Positions 47,035 to 59,845 of a DNA stretch of 64,000 bases are shown here, in pieces. A program made the translations under genes and the position numbers. A model generated the notes under the pieces. It was not told the origin of the DNA, did no database searches, and saw only the letters and a program-made list of their open reading frames with translations. This stretch comes from Mortierella alpina (Eukaryota > Mortierellomycota > Mortierellomycetes > Mortierellales > Mortierellaceae): assembly GCA_029449245.1 (NCBI GenBank), contig JANATF010000016.1, positions 248,001-312,000 on the forward strand, written 5' to 3'. How positions within the stretch are numbered: the first letter of the stretch is position 1; the number at the start of each line of letters is the position of its first letter.

Positions 47035-50000
47035 ATGGACAGGGCCTTTTCGCTGTTCCAGCACTCGCCCGCGACACAGCCCCCACACCCGCGACACACC
47101 CTCACCACCACCACCTCGAACCACTTCCTGTCGCTGCTCTTCTTCCACGAGTCAAACTCGCTCACCACCACAGCCCTCGTTGCCCAGGAACAGCTCAAGA
47201 ACTTTCAGTTCTTGAAAAAGACTTTTGAGGCCGTCCTGGCGAGCATGGTCCGTGACAGGAACCGTCAGCAGCTCATTATCCTGTGCCCGGACCAGTCCTC
47301 GCTTAGCGGCATCAATGCAGTCTCCAGCCTAGAGTGGGAATGGGGCGGAATCGACGAGGAATTCATCAGTAAGTGGACGCCAAGGTTCGTGCGTATCTTT
47401 GGTAGCTCAGAGCCCTTCGCCACGTGCTAACCACGCTACTCCCTGCCACACTCCAACCGCAGTGAGCCACATTGTTCGCGTGCCGGAGAGGAGCCGACCA
47501 GTGGCCAAAAACCTTTCCCTCACCACCCTCAACGGTCGCTCGTTGATCCTGAGCGATACGACAGGTACGTGCAGTGGTATGAGGAGGGTCGTCAAAAACA
47601 AGATTTTGTCAAAAGATGGCATGGTGCTCACAATAATGGAATCATACGCAAATAGTGACCACCGCCAAAGGCTTCAAGATACTAAAGCAGGCGCGTCTCG
47701 TCTCGGAAAAGATCTTTTACGACAACGAAGGCCGAGGCTGGGTCGTGCAGTTCATCGATCGACCGCTTGTAGGCACACCAGCAGTTAGCAGGCCCGCGCT
47801 ATCGGACACAGCCTCGTACAAATCGAAGCAAGAGGAAGGAGCAACTTCATATGCAGACGCAGGGGCACAACCACTAGACCAGGATCCCATCAGACCAGGA
47901 CGGCGCAGTAAAAAACGCTTTGGCCTTTCATATACCCCAGGACCGTATCGAGACACCCGGAGAAAAGTCAGAACCCGACCCCTACTGACACTGCAGACCG
48001 CTTTACACCGATTTCCTGGCGTTGCCCAGAAACTGGAACAGTACATCATGGATTTCAACGATGCAACCATGTCAGAGACCAGCCTCGAGGATATTCGCGC
48101 AGCGCTGGACCGTTTGTTAGCGGAGAGCGTGGATGTAGGTGGATGCGACTGATGATGTTGCTGATGCGAAAAGCAAACACCCTAGGGCCGACCGCTAATG
48201 CATATGTGATTCATTACGTTACAGCTTCTGAACCAGGTCGACGCCAAGGTTCTATCAGCACTGCTGGACGAGTATGAAGCGACCGTGGCCAGCCTTGATC
48301 AACTTTTGGAGAACTACATCATGAACTCGACCTACGACATTGTGTTTTTCAAAATCACATCACAACTAAAACTCAAAGACTGGGATCTGGCGGAGGCGAT
48401 ACGAGAGCTTCGGGTACGTCTTCAGCGCTGACAGAGACTACTAGTACATGCACAGCGTCCTGAATGCACATCCGACTAACGCCTACGCAGAATTTAGATC
48501 TCGGCCAGGTCGGTCTGCCAGAGTTGCCTCAATATCAACAATGTCTCGTCTCTGCACTAAATGAGTTCCAGTCCCTGGGGCTTCTTCGCACACCTGAGGA
48601 AAAGCTCGCATGCCTGATCAAGTCCATCCGCGTCACTAGCATGCTACCAGGAGGAGCGGACGACCTTATACCAATCTTACTTCTTACAGTCTTGCGCTCT
48701 GGGATCAGCAACTTGGCATCAAATCTTTACTACATGAAGAATTACATCCTGTTTGGAGATGCATCACGAGGTGAATACGGGTACTCTCTTTCAACTTTGG
48801 AGGCAGTATCTCGCTATATCCTCTCCCACGCCAAGCAGCTCTCCCAACTCTCTGCCAAGAATCAAGAATACTGGGAAGCGGTATGCTCAGGGAAATTGGA
48901 GCAAGTCAGGAAGATTCAGTCTGAACTGCTCATCTCTGGTGAAAGCACCACAGCGCCTCCGCCTTTACCCCGCAGGACATCTGCAGCAAGTCTAAAGAGC
49001 GAAAGCGACGTTTCAATCAACTCGACTTTGCAAAGCTCATTAGCCATGTCACCGGCGTACAGTCGCGATGCTGAGGGCAACAATGCAGTACTCCTTGCGA
49101 CCCGATCTCAGCAACAGGAGGTGCTGCAATATTTACTGGAGGAACTGAAAAACACGGCTATCGTTTCCAACTACGAGGGCAAGACACCACTCATGCTATC
49201 CGTCGAGCTCGAACACTTAGAGATCCTCAGCTTGATCCTACAGTCGATGCGCTCAAAAAACAAAGATGCTATCAATCATCAGGATGTCCTGGGAAACTCG
49301 GCCATGCACATTTGCGCCGCTAAGGGGAATCTGGAATTACTGAAGCTGCTCTTGGCCGCTGGTCCTGACCTGGGGTTACCTAACAACGATGGTGATACGG
49401 CTCTGATCATCGCGGCCAAAATGAGTGACAGGAGCGACAACAGCATCGTCATATCCACATTAGCGTCCGAAATGTCAAAAAAAGATCTCGACTGGCAGAA
49501 CAATAACGGGGACACGGCCCTCCACTTCATTGTCGACCCTGCACTCATAACGACGCTGGTGGCATGTGGCTGCAACCCAGAAATTGACAACTATGCTGGC
49601 TGGACACCGCTCTTGAAGTGGACTTTGCACGACAACACTGCAATCGTTAAACGACTACTGGACACCGGAGGCGTCGATGTCCTTATGACGGACTCGAGAG
49701 GATATACCCCGTTACACATGGTGTGCCTTCGAGGCAATCTCGAAATGTCTCGCATGTTACAGGCTCTTACTCCGACGGATCTTCAATCTGCTATTGACGG
49801 CAGCACCCCTCTTCACCTGGCATGCCAATCGGGCTCTGTGGATGTGGTAGCGTTTCTGCTGGAAGCTGGTGCAAACCCAGAGCTGAGAGACTGGTCGAAT
49901 GAATCACCAGCGGATATGACCAACGATAGCACTATCCTGGAGATGCTAGATAATGCTATGCTCTTCTGGGACAAGGGAGGCCAGCAAGGTTCGACAGCTG

Positions 50001-52414
50001 CCAAGGAACGTGCAGTGGCAAGAACAAAGGCGACGACAGCAACGATAACACCGCAGAAGCTTGTTGATAAGGCTGGGAAACTTCCTCTAGGGGCTGCTGG
50101 CAAAAGGGCTATTCGCGTTGTCCGAGGTACCATGGAGCATGATGGAAACATCCGGTACATCGTGAAGAGTGGATCGGTGAGTTGTTTTCTCTCTTCTCAG
50201 GCTACAAGCTTGGTTCATATTGGCTAAAAGAAATGAAGCAGTTGGGACAAGACGACTAACGCTCTGCCTCTTGTACTACCTCTTAGACGTTGGATACCTC
50301 AAGCATCGTTACCATGCCGCGTTCTCTGGATGACTTTCAGTTCCTTAGGCGGAATCTGCTGGTTGAGGTCCCAGACGCATGCATTCCCTCGCTGGAGAAC
50401 TTTTTCTCGCCCTTCCTGATCTCTCCCAGTCGACCGTCCAAAACTGTGTTGACGACATCAACGAGGAGGCTGAACACGTTCTTGAACTACCTTTCGAATC
50501 ATCCTGTACTTGCGAACCATGAGCTGGTGTGGGAATTCATGCTGATGCCAGAACTGCAGGTAGGCAAAAGCAACGCTTCACAATGGCTATGCTGGCAAGG
50601 AAAACGGTATCTCATGCTTAATGGTCCATAATATCATCTTGATAGCACGACGTGATATCGGATCGCTCGAGACGTAAGCAGGATAACAATCTCGACAGTA
50701 TCTTTGACGACTTTTCGCCGGTTGTAGATAATCTGGAGCACGAAGAGATCTATTTCGGATTCTTGAGCGAGGAAATCTTGAATCTCGAGAAGGCGGTCCA
50801 ACAAGTCAGGAAGTGCTCGAGAAAATTGAGTCGCAGTATGCAAGGTAATAGTTCTGCCCTGACAAGGCTTCACAATGGATCAGATGTACTTTCTACGTGT
50901 TGCTGATAATGGCGCGTATCTCGGATTTTATTTCCGATAACAGACGTTCCCCAACAGCTCCACATCTTTGCGAATGCGTTCGAGCAAGCAGATCAGGTCA
51001 GCTTTGACAGCAAGAGCGAGTACGTTCAAGCACTAAAAGATATTGCCTCGACGCAATCAATGATGCACACTTCGGACATCGAGTCGCTTGGGAACTTGTT
51101 TGAAGGTATGGATGATGTTGGCTCGGCGCTTTTGTTCCCAGCTCTATTACTCGTAGCATGCTTCTTAACAATGAGAATGACATGATTTGCATAGATTTTT
51201 CATTTGTGATCGACGGAACCTTGAAGGCTTTGAGGCATCCTCAAGAGATTATCACGACCATCCGTCAACTAAGATCCGCAGCGCTGAAGGCGGAGCAATC
51301 CTTACGTCGCAGCGATATGTGGTGGTCGGGCCTTAATACCATAGGTGAGGGAGCTTTGACGGTAGTAGGAGGAGCCGGAGCAGCCCTGGGAGCAGTAGGC
51401 CATGTCGCGACATCCACGTTTGAAGCCGTTTCAGGAACCATTGTAACAACAAGCGGAGGCAACGGAGGTATTGCAACAAGCGGAAGCAGCGGAGGAACGC
51501 AGCACACGAGGTCTGCTTCTGAGAGTATGATCAAGAGAGCTGGATCCGAGACGAGCAGGATGTTACCGTCGTTCCTTTCGCGAAACAAATCACCGCCATC
51601 ATTGCCAATACCCGCGACCACGATGCAGTCAGCTAGCGGAGCAAAATCAACAGGAATCAGCCAAACGTCCCATTCAGTGGTCCCAGAGGGCAGCAGGAGC
51701 AGTAGCCCGACAGCCAGCACGCTAACACCGATCATGTCTCGTTCGCGGCACGTTCAAGATCTCTCGGCTTCATCCTCAAAGTCGTTGTCGGCATCGTCGC
51801 TTTTAACATCACCATTCACATCAATTGCAGCGTTGGCTTCTACAGCAACGGGACAACACTCCATGTCTCTTGAGGAGATTCAGGATAGGATGGATAAGGC
51901 ATCGAGCATGCTGAATTGTCTGCGGAGTTCGCTTTTTGAGGAGTTGGCACACCTTCAGAGTTATCATGCCAGCGAACTGGAGCGGGCCATGCGTGATTTC
52001 GGCGCCCGTCAACTGCAGATTGAGAAGAGTCGTCTGCGGGACATGATGGAGATCTTGAATGACCTGCGGATAGAATCGCATGCATGCCCACTAGCTGCGG
52101 AATCCGGCATAAGTGGACTTGGCACTCTGAGCGGAACGGGATCGTCAAGGGAGCTGGGATTGGGTACAAAGAGTCGTGGCATCAGCCGCCAGCCCTCAGC
52201 TCAGACACTGAACCTGGGATCCAGAGGGTTGTGGGGTGATGGCTCAGCGGCGAGCTTTTTGGACGAGGTGCTGGGCGAGGATGAGAAAGCAGGACTTCGT
52301 GTCCAACAGCAGCAGCACTACGGACAACTGCAACTACAACAACAGCAGCGGGCTCACGCGCAAGACTTCAACGACGACGCCCTGAGTGAGAAGGTACCGT
52401 TTGATGACGACTAA
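47035..52414 (+). CDS. Vrl1/Varp-like VPS9-ankyrin-PX-BAR endosomal protein
   Basis: Nine exons (47035-47368, 47463-47564, 47656-48134, 48225-48413, 48491-50176, 50287-50559, 50646-50844, 50944-51105, 51195-52414) give 1547 residues with all phases agreeing. Domain order: an N-terminal region like the UPF0507/Vrl1 family; a VPS9 Rab5-GEF domain with GGADDLIPILLLTVLRSG and the catalytic SNLYYMK / GYSLSTLEA segments; ankyrin repeats at about 49080-49930; a PX domain (DDFQFLRRNLLVEVPDACIP, FLNYLSNHPVL); and a C-terminal helical region like a SNX BAR. A Ser-rich insert and Gln-rich tail follow. The family activates Rab5-type GTPases and binds endosomal membranes; in yeast, Vrl1 works with the sorting nexin Vin1 in the VINE complex. 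Confidence 0.88.
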
Positions 52415-52702
52415 GTTCAAATCTTGGGAGCAATTAACCGCTAGCGACAGGATCTGCGCGTTTTGTACGACAGTGCCATTTATTCGCCATTAGAGCTGCA
52501 CATGCAAACAAGGATAGGTTCACCCTTCACGCCGCTTTTAGTATTTTGTTGGCACCTCTATAATTTGCTGACTCATCCATAGACCTTCAGAACACAATCT
52601 GAGCTGGTTGCGATGATGAGCAGACACCTTATCGCGTCTACTTCCATTCTATCTGTTCTCTTTTTTATTTGGTTTTTGTTTTTTTGCATGTTTTTTTGTC
52701 CT

Positions 52703-53784
52703 TTAAACGCGGCAGTTCTGGATGGCGAACAAGAGAATATCGCGAGCACCGATGGCCTCGAGATCGTCCATGGTCTGAGCGACGTTGTTCTTGAGGACCA
52801 TGGAGCTGACAGCAACCCAGTCTGGGTTCTCGAGGGGTGAGACTGTTGGGGCCTGGCGACCAGGCGTGATGAGAGAGGCCTCCTTGAGGAACTTGCGCTC
52901 GACGTTGTAGTTGATGTAGACGTACTTTTGGGCCGCGATCACGCCCTTTATCCGTCCAGCGATGGTCTGGACCAAATCTGGGTGCTTGGGCTTCCTGGAG
53001 GCGATAAGGACGGCCTGTGAGGAGAGGATGGTCACGATGTCGTGAAGTCCTGCTGCCTGCATCGTCTCTCCTGACTCGACCAGATCAACTATTGGTAAAT
53101 CATCCGACCAGGCAATGCAAATGGGATGGTTAGAACAGAACTCGTATCTCGTTTGCTTTTCTTCCTCAATTGATATAAAACAAAAAACGCAGCAAACGTT
53201 TCTCCCGCAAGCAGATCATGGGGACAAGACAAGGTGAGAAAGAAAAAGAAAAAAAAAAGCAAGACTTTTTTACCGATTCCATCCGCGAGTCCCAAGGCGC
53301 AAGCGGCTTCAACACTTCCACTGACAAAGACGAGCTCGGTCTTTTTGTCCCCTCCAGCTTTGGCGTCGATGTCCTTGAAGAAGTTGCTGGAGATGCCCTC
53401 GAAGCTAGTGGCGATCCTCTTTCCGACGAGGTCCTCGACCTTGGCAGCACCGTCCTTGACAGGGACCTGGACACAGAGACGACACTTGCCAAAGCCCAGC
53501 TCTAGGATCTCGGTGACCTTATCCTGGGCCTCTGCCTCTGCGACCATATCCTGACCGGTGATGCCGAGATCGACGTTTCCTTCACCGACGAATTTGGCGA
53601 TATCTCCAGCGGGGAGGAAGACGAGGGCGATGGGGAGGTTCTTGACGAGAGCAATGTCGAGACGGTTCTTGCGGTGGAATTGGATATCGGCACCTTCAAG
53701 CAGGGAAAGGCATGAGGTGTGGAGACGGCCCTTCTTGGGGACTGCAAAGAGCAGACGGTCGGGGAGATCTTTGATGAGTTCCAT
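52703..53784 (-). CDS. HIS1: ATP phosphoribosyltransferase (first step of histidine synthesis)
   Basis: Two exons (53784-53274 and 53088-52703) join as ADGI|VDLVESGETM to 298 residues, the usual length of the long HisG form. The enzyme condenses ATP with PRPP to phosphoribosyl-ATP. Visible motifs are DRLLFAVPKKGRLH at the start, GNVDLGITGQDMVAE, RIATSFEGISSNFF, the PRPP-binding SGSVEAACALGLADGI and a C-terminal regulatory domain (KYVYINYNVER) for feedback by histidine. The ATG at 53784 is chosen because it gives the conserved MELIKDLPDRLLFA start; the open frame runs 37 codons further upstream without conservation. A Gcn4-type site lies about 290 bases upstream (54075-54081). Confidence 0.97.
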
Positions 53785-54074
53785 GAGGCGAGTGTTTGCG
53801 TGGAGTGTGAATTTGGGAGCAGAGGGGGAAGAAAAAGCAAGCAAACGGTCTATGCGAGGTTGCGCGAGGAGAGAGGACCAAAGAGAAGGAAGCAAAAAGG
53901 GAGTGGGCGGCGATGAGGTCGATGTCCAATGAAGAAGCAGAAGGTGAATGAATGGAAAGTGAGGTGTGAAAGCGGTGTTATTTATTTTTTCTTTTTTTTT
54001 TCGCTTATCAACCCTACCAGGAGGGTCTCTGGGGAACCCACTTTTTTGGCGCTGATATCATCGATCTGCAGCGC

Positions 54075-54081
54075 TTGAGTC
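54075..54081. promoter_or_regulatory. Gcn4/CpcA-type binding site upstream of HIS1
   Basis: TGAGTCA exactly matches the TGASTCA consensus of the bZIP regulator of general amino-acid control. It lies in the 410-base spacer upstream of HIS1, between it and the first protease gene. HIS genes are known targets of this control in fungi. A 7-base match also occurs by chance, so context carries the case. Confidence 0.5.
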
Positions 54082-54194
54082 ACAGTGCGTGGAGAAGCTG
54101 GTCTACGGAAGCGGTCACTTTTTTTTCTTTTTGGCTGCAACCAAGAATCTCAGCGGGGCAAAGCCGATGCGCGGCGCGGCACCCTCTATCAGCG

Positions 54195-55468
54195 TCAATC
54201 GTGGAGTTCTGCTATGCCTATGCGAGGCCCCCGCGTCGCGCCCATGTCAAACACACAATAGTTGTTTTTAAGGAAAGGTATACCCAGTATCCAATTATCC
54301 TTCCTCCATGAGTCTCCTCGGATTTTCGAAAGGCAAAGAGCCTGTCGTTTTCCTCGAGGTTTGAAGGACAGATCTGCCATGGGAACGTGGAAAGCTCGAC
54401 CAGCTATCGTAAAAGAAACACTGTGCACAGTGTCTTCTCTCAGACTGCATGGAATCAGCCAACGCCCTGGATCTCCAGGTCGTGCAGCAATGATATTTGC
54501 ATGTATAGCGCTCGCAGCCTCATAACTTGTACGGAGAGAAGTCGATCCAGTATCTATGAGTGCCTGTCCAGATAAAGCAAGGGATGTACCATTGGACGAG
54601 ACATCATCAACCGCAATAACCCAGCGCTCAGGTATCGTGTTGTTAACAATGTTTACGTAGGTCAGGTCGCCGGTGTATCTTGTAGCGTCAATGCCGCCAA
54701 CGACAATCTCGCCCTTCGCATTGGCTCCACGGCGGTGAGAGGGGAAGTAGACCGAAAACACAGGTTCGGATATAACGCGTTCATCGATTGCGGTTTTCAT
54801 AAAGGTCGGGATAATCGAGCCAGGAACCAGCGCGGCAGCCCCAAGACCAACGACGCCATCGTAATTGCGATTGACATAGTGGTCAGACACATGTAAGGCG
54901 AACCCAAGGGTCTGACGAACTTTGAGTCCGTCCACAGTGACCAGGTCAGATCCAAGCACACCGCTGACGGCAGAGCCATCGGCATACCCCAACTTCCAAG
55001 TATCGTCAATGTCTTCATACGAGGTAGAGTCAGACCTTTCGAATTTTTGATGACTTTGGCAGGCACTGGACCCACAATTGCTATCGGGAATCCAAATAGA
55101 TGTAGAGCCTCCCTACGGATAAGAAGCGCGTTGGTATATCAAGGATCAAGATCTTTGTATCTTGAACGTTCTGCGCATAGGTGTGATACATGAGAAGGTC
55201 TTACGGTGTCGAAAATCACTCTGAACCTTTGAGGCGGTGTGCCGATGGAGATCTCCCCATAATAGTATGTGACTTTTTGATAAATGCCGGTCAGTGGAAT
55301 ACGGAGCGCTCTCCTGTGCCTCCGAGTAGCTCTGCATGTGGCCATGATCGCCTTTTTGGAGGGCTTAGTATCCGACCTGTTCTCAATTGTAACGGCATAT
55401 GCCATAGTTATGGCGATGATCGTCCACGAGATGAGGATGATGATCATGATCTTCGGTGCAAAAGCCAT
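54195..55468 (-). CDS. Aspartic protease A1 family, divergent member (array gene 1)
   Basis: Two exons (55468-55205 and 55112-54195) give 393 residues. A hydrophobic N-terminus (MAFAPKIMIIILISWTIIAITM) acts as signal or anchor. The mature fold is pepsin-like: YYGEISIGTPPQRF, a first active-site region FDT|GGSTSIWIP, YADGSAVSGVLGSD (flap side), a second active site ALIDTGSTSL, and the C-terminal ILGIPFLKNNYCVFD. The first site reads DTGGS instead of DTGS because the splice acceptor leaves an extra Gly codon. It is the most diverged of the four array members, with no obvious pro-peptide like theirs. The active-site change could reduce or remove activity. There is no TATA match like its neighbours. 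Confidence 0.82.
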
Positions 55469-55985
55469 GACTGAGAATAGGCGGGAATATGTGGTACGTC
55501 TCAAATGCAATCGTGTTCGCCTTTCACTTTATATTGTTCAGACATCTGACGGTGTGCGTTGTTGAGACAGGTGAAAGACATGCTGCTTCCGTTACATCTT
55601 TCAACACCAGGTCTTGGACTGTCTAGCATAGGCACAAAACAAGCCCTCATACTGAGTCATATAGCACATGCAGAAACGACGTTTGAGGCAGTCATCCATG
55701 CGACTTTGACCTTGTTCCTCCAGGTCGGCGCACGTTCATGCAGTCTATAGGTTCCAGCAAACTAGCTGGATGTTGACCTTTGACTGATGATCATAAGCAA
55801 TGGGCAGTCGAAAGGAGGATATTTGGATGATCATTTTCTTTTGTATATCTTTAAGTTTTTATTCGTTTTTTGGAGTTGCTCATTACTCTCAGGTTCATCT
55901 ACATGTACATGAGGACCAGGTAATTAATAGTGGTGGAACACATGCCTTTCGGCTATTATGGGGTGGCTATAATACTCTTCATGCC
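55469..55985. other. Spacer between protease genes 1 and 2
   Basis: Promoter side of protease 1 and 3' flank of protease 2. No coding segment recognised. Confidence 0.4.
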
Positions 55986-57396
55986 TCAGTACTGAAGAGG
56001 AGCCATTCCAATGCGAGGCGAGTCCGACTGCTCAAAGACACAATAATTGTTCTTGATGAACACATCTCCCAAAATCCACAGATCCTGGCCGCCCTGAACG
56101 CCCGAGACGCAGTTACCGGATCCATCGCCCACATCCTCAAAGGCCAAGTCGGCCAACGCGACATTGAATGCCGTTCCGCCCATCGTAAACGAGATGTTGT
56201 CAGTGCTGTCCTTGACCGAGCAAGGCACCAGCCAGCCATTCTGGGGGTCATTGGTCGACCCCTGGATGGTATTGTGGATCGCCGTGGCGGCATTATCGCT
56301 GACAATGATCAAAGTCGTACCAGTGTCGATAATACCCTCCGAAGAGACGCCGAGATTCTGACCTCCAGCGGAGATGTCATCGATCGCGATCTGCCAGTAC
56401 CCTTGCTTGGTAACAGGGACATAAGTCAAGTCACCAGTGAACCTTGCCGTGTCAATCCCTCCAAAGAGATACTCACCACCCGTTCCACCATTACGACGGG
56501 CCGAGGGCAAGAAGACTGAGACTACAGGTTGGCTAAGAGCGCCAGAGGCGATGGCACTGTCCATGAAGGTCTTGACACCGCTGACGGACTCGATCGTGTC
56601 GAATCCAAGACCAAAGAGACCATCTGAGGGAGAGGAGCCGAACTGCGAGGATTCCTGCGTTGCCAGACCGATGGTCTGCTGGACAGAGACCCCTCCAACA
56701 TTGACGAGGTCTGAGCCGAGTATTCCAGAGGCCGTGGAGCCATCGCCATAGGATATGGTCCACTTGCGGCCATCCTTTTTGAAGGATGAAGACTTTGTCG
56801 AGTCGAACTGAGCATGCTTTTTGCAAGCGGCAGTAGAACAGGAGCTGGAGGGGAACCAAATATCGGACGAACCCTAGTAGGAAAAAAAATGACCGCAGTT
56901 TAGAACGAATAAGTTGATTGCAATGAAACATTGCTTACTCATTGAGGCGCTGAACATTGACCCCTTACCGTGTCAAAGTCCTGAGGGAGCCATCGAGATA
57001 GAAAGAGAAAAGAGAAAACGAGACGTTGACATCAAATGATCCACATTATGCTTTCCAAACATTCATCATTCGCTGCACCCGTACCAGCTTGAAATCTTGA
57101 CCAGGGGTGCCGATGGAAACAGTGCCGTAATACTCCAAGTCAGGCTTGACATCTGTCAGGGGGACTGATCCCGTGTTTCCAGCAAGGATCTTCACGCCGG
57201 GGTAGCGCTGGTTCAGCTTGGCAAACTGGGCCTTAGTGTTGTGCTTGAAGTGTGGGTTACGAGTCAAGGGGACGGAGTGGCCTTTCCCTGTGTGGCCTTT
57301 CCTGCCATGGTGGGGGTGGGGTCGTCGGTTGATGGGCGAGCCCTCGACAAAGACCAGAACTGCGGCGGCAATGGATAAGAAGAGTGTGATTTTCAT
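55986..57396 (-). CDS. Secreted aspartic protease, pepsin-like (array gene 2)
   Basis: Three exons (57396-57085, 56980-56969, 56873-55986) give 403 residues. A signal peptide (MKITLFLSIAAAVLVFVEGS) and basic pro-region (RRPHPHHGRKGHTGKGH) precede the A1 domain. The first active site FDTGSSDIWFP (Asp107) is assembled from a 12-nt micro-exon coding DFDT. The flap side is SYGDGSTASGILG, the second active site is GIIDTGTTLII, and the end is ILGDVFIKNNYCVFEQ. The pairing CSTAAC...C is typical of zygomycete pepsins such as rhizopuspepsin. The product is predicted to be secreted and active at acid pH. Genes 2, 3 and 4 are close paralogues in the same direction. Confidence 0.94.
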
Positions 57397-57462
57397 GGTT
57401 GTAGAAGAGGCGAACGAGTGAGTGGTTTGGTGAACAAGACAAGAGGGGTCCAGTGGGCGTGG

Positions 57463-57470
57463 CATTTATA
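57463..57470 (-). promoter_or_regulatory. TATA box of protease 2
   Basis: TATAAATG, 67 bases upstream of the start codon at 57396. Confidence 0.45.
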
Positions 57471-58356
57471 CTAGATGAGGACTTCTCTCACTAGCCATAG
57501 GTAATTACTGAATCAGGGCCCAACAAAAGGCAATAAAAAGTCTCTTGGACATTGAGGGCCTTTGCTCCATGCATGCAAAATTGCCTGTTTAACTGCAAAC
57601 ATACTTTTCCAGCCGTACCGGCGTGGTCTTGTTGTTCCTTCATATCTGTGGCCTGTTTACCCCTGCATGTCAACAATACACATGGACAAACACGAGGGTT
57701 ATTGGATGCGAAACTTTCCAATCGTATTTTCCCCTGAAGTCCAAATTGAGGCCAAGTCTGAGCATGACCCACGAGCATAAGCGATTTTCGTGACTAACGG
57801 CGGTTGTAGCCAGCTTATTGGATCGATCACTCCCTGTGAACTGTCTAACAGTTAAATGCACTAATTGCAAAGAGAAAGAACAGAGACATGCAAATAGCTC
57901 TCTTTCTGTGCCGTTCCTGAACCTCATGCCTCGACGGCGTAAGCTAGTGCACGAGAGGGCTCTTTTCGTGCTTGAGAAAACTAAGGAATCACAAGTTTTC
58001 CGAGGCGAGATGGACAGTCTTTGCCATATCGGGTTACAGCTGAGCCTTATATCGAGTTGTTCCGGATGTATTTTCCCATGGTGAGAGTAGAGCCAGGGTC
58101 AAGCCCTGTGGCATTGTGTGCAATAGGTTGAGAGCAGGACAAAAAACATATACCACCCCCACCGGTCCAATAGGTGCGATGGGAAATATTACCCATTTAT
58201 TACCCTCGTCTATGTGTCCAGGTGATGTCTACCCAAAAGGTTTTTCCTGGTGGAACCGCTCAATTGTTCACACTAGGCTACGAACCGTTACCCTGTATAG
58301 ATTACCACATCTTCCCGTTGCGTGAGGTGCATGTGCTCCCAAAAGCATTCACCACT
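57471..58356. other. Spacer between protease genes 2 and 3
   Basis: Upstream region of protease 2 and 3' flank of protease 3. No coding segment recognised. Confidence 0.4.
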
Positions 58357-59745
58357 TCAGATTCTGAGAGGTGCCATTCCAACACTGGGTGAGGCTGTTT
58401 GAGAAAAGACGCAATAGTTGTTCTTGATAAACACATCACCCAAGATCCACAGGCCCTTCTGGCCACCCCGGACACCTGAAATGCAATTTCCAGACCCATC
58501 GCCAACATCATCGTAAGCCAAGTCCGCAACAGCCACCTTGAAAGCCGTGTTCGCCATCGTAAACGAGATATGATCGGAGCTGTCCTTGAGCGCGCATGGT
58601 ACTATCCACCCATCCTTGGGGTCATGAAGCGCCCCACCAATATTGCTGTGAATCGACTCTGCAGCTTCGTCTCCAACGATGATCAGCGTCGTGCCAGTGT
58701 CGACAATACCCTGAGAGCCCAGACCCAGAGAGTGACCATTGTATCCAACATCATCGATGGCGATTTGCCAGTAACCCTTTTTGGTAACGGGGACATAGGT
58801 GAGCTCGCCGATGTACTTGGATGAGTCAATACCCCCAAAGAGATACTGACCCCCTAGGCCATTGAAGAGGCGTTGCGAGGGCAGGAACACTGAAACGACT
58901 GGAAGCGCGAGCGCCTCGGTAGCGATGGCATTGTCGAGAAATGTGCTGACGCCGCTGACAGACTCGATAGAAGCAAAGCCTAGCCCAAAGAGACCATCCG
59001 AAGGAGAAGAACCAAATGATGACGACTCGGCGGTAGCAAGGCCAATCGTCTGCCGAACAGAGATCCCTCCTACGTCCACAAGGTCAACTCCAAGAACACC
59101 TGAGGCGCCTGATCTATCGCCATAGGTGATGGCCCAGGGGCGGCCATCGTTCTTGAAGGTTGATGATCTATCTGGGTTGAAACGGGTATGTTTCCGGCAG
59201 GCTGTGGCACTGCATGTGGTCGATGGAAACCATATATCGGAAGATCCCTAATGGCAGGCAATCGATCATACGTTGGTGGTTAGAAGCGCGACGAAAGTGC
59301 CTGAAAGAAGAATTTCCTGCATGTCTAATTTCATGGAACTCTTACCGTGTCAAAGTTGCTGTTTAATGATAAGGAGAGTAAAAGGATGAATCAGAATGTA
59401 GTGCCATGTCAGAACTCGGTTGTTCTTCAATTGACACTCGCGATTGCATATATCATATACGTACAGCTTTAAAACCTGTGCCGGTGTGCCCACAGATACA
59501 CTACCATAGTACTCGAGGTCGGACTTGACATCAATTAAAGGGATCTCGCCTGTTGTTCCTTTGAGGATGCGGGTGCCTGGGTAGCGTATGTGCATTTTTG
59601 CGATCTGGGCACGCGTGCTGAGCATGAAATGTGGGTTGCGGGTCAAGGGAATGGCATAGACGTTCTTAAGAGGAGAGGCTTTGTTGATTGGAGCTGCCTG
59701 AGTAAAGGCAAAAATGGCCAAAGATGCGAAAGCGGATATCTTCAT
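58357..59745 (-). CDS. Secreted aspartic protease, pepsin-like (array gene 3)
   Basis: Three exons (59745-59465, 59358-59346, 59247-58357) give 394 residues. The signal peptide is MKISAFASLAIFAFTQAAP, with a shorter pro-region than gene 2 (INKASPLKNVYAIPLTRNPHF). A 13-nt micro-exon completes LNFDT and the next exon starts GSSDIWFP (Asp97 catalytic). Other elements are TYGDRSGASGVLGVD, the second site GIVDTGTTLII and ILGDVFIKNNYCVF. Pro-regions of genes 2-4 share the (P)LTRNPHF.....(A)QIAKM pattern, the inhibitory pro-segment of A1 proteases. Confidence 0.94.
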
Positions 59746-59837
59746 GGAGAATGGCGATTGCTGTGAAACGGGGTAACGGTAGGAGATTTGCGAGAATAAT
59801 GGGCTGGTTCATGTACCAACCCTGGAAGAACAACGGT

Positions 59838-59845
59838 ATTTTATA
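59838..59845 (-). promoter_or_regulatory. TATA box of protease 3
   Basis: TATAAAAT, 93 bases upstream of the start codon at 59745. Confidence 0.5.
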
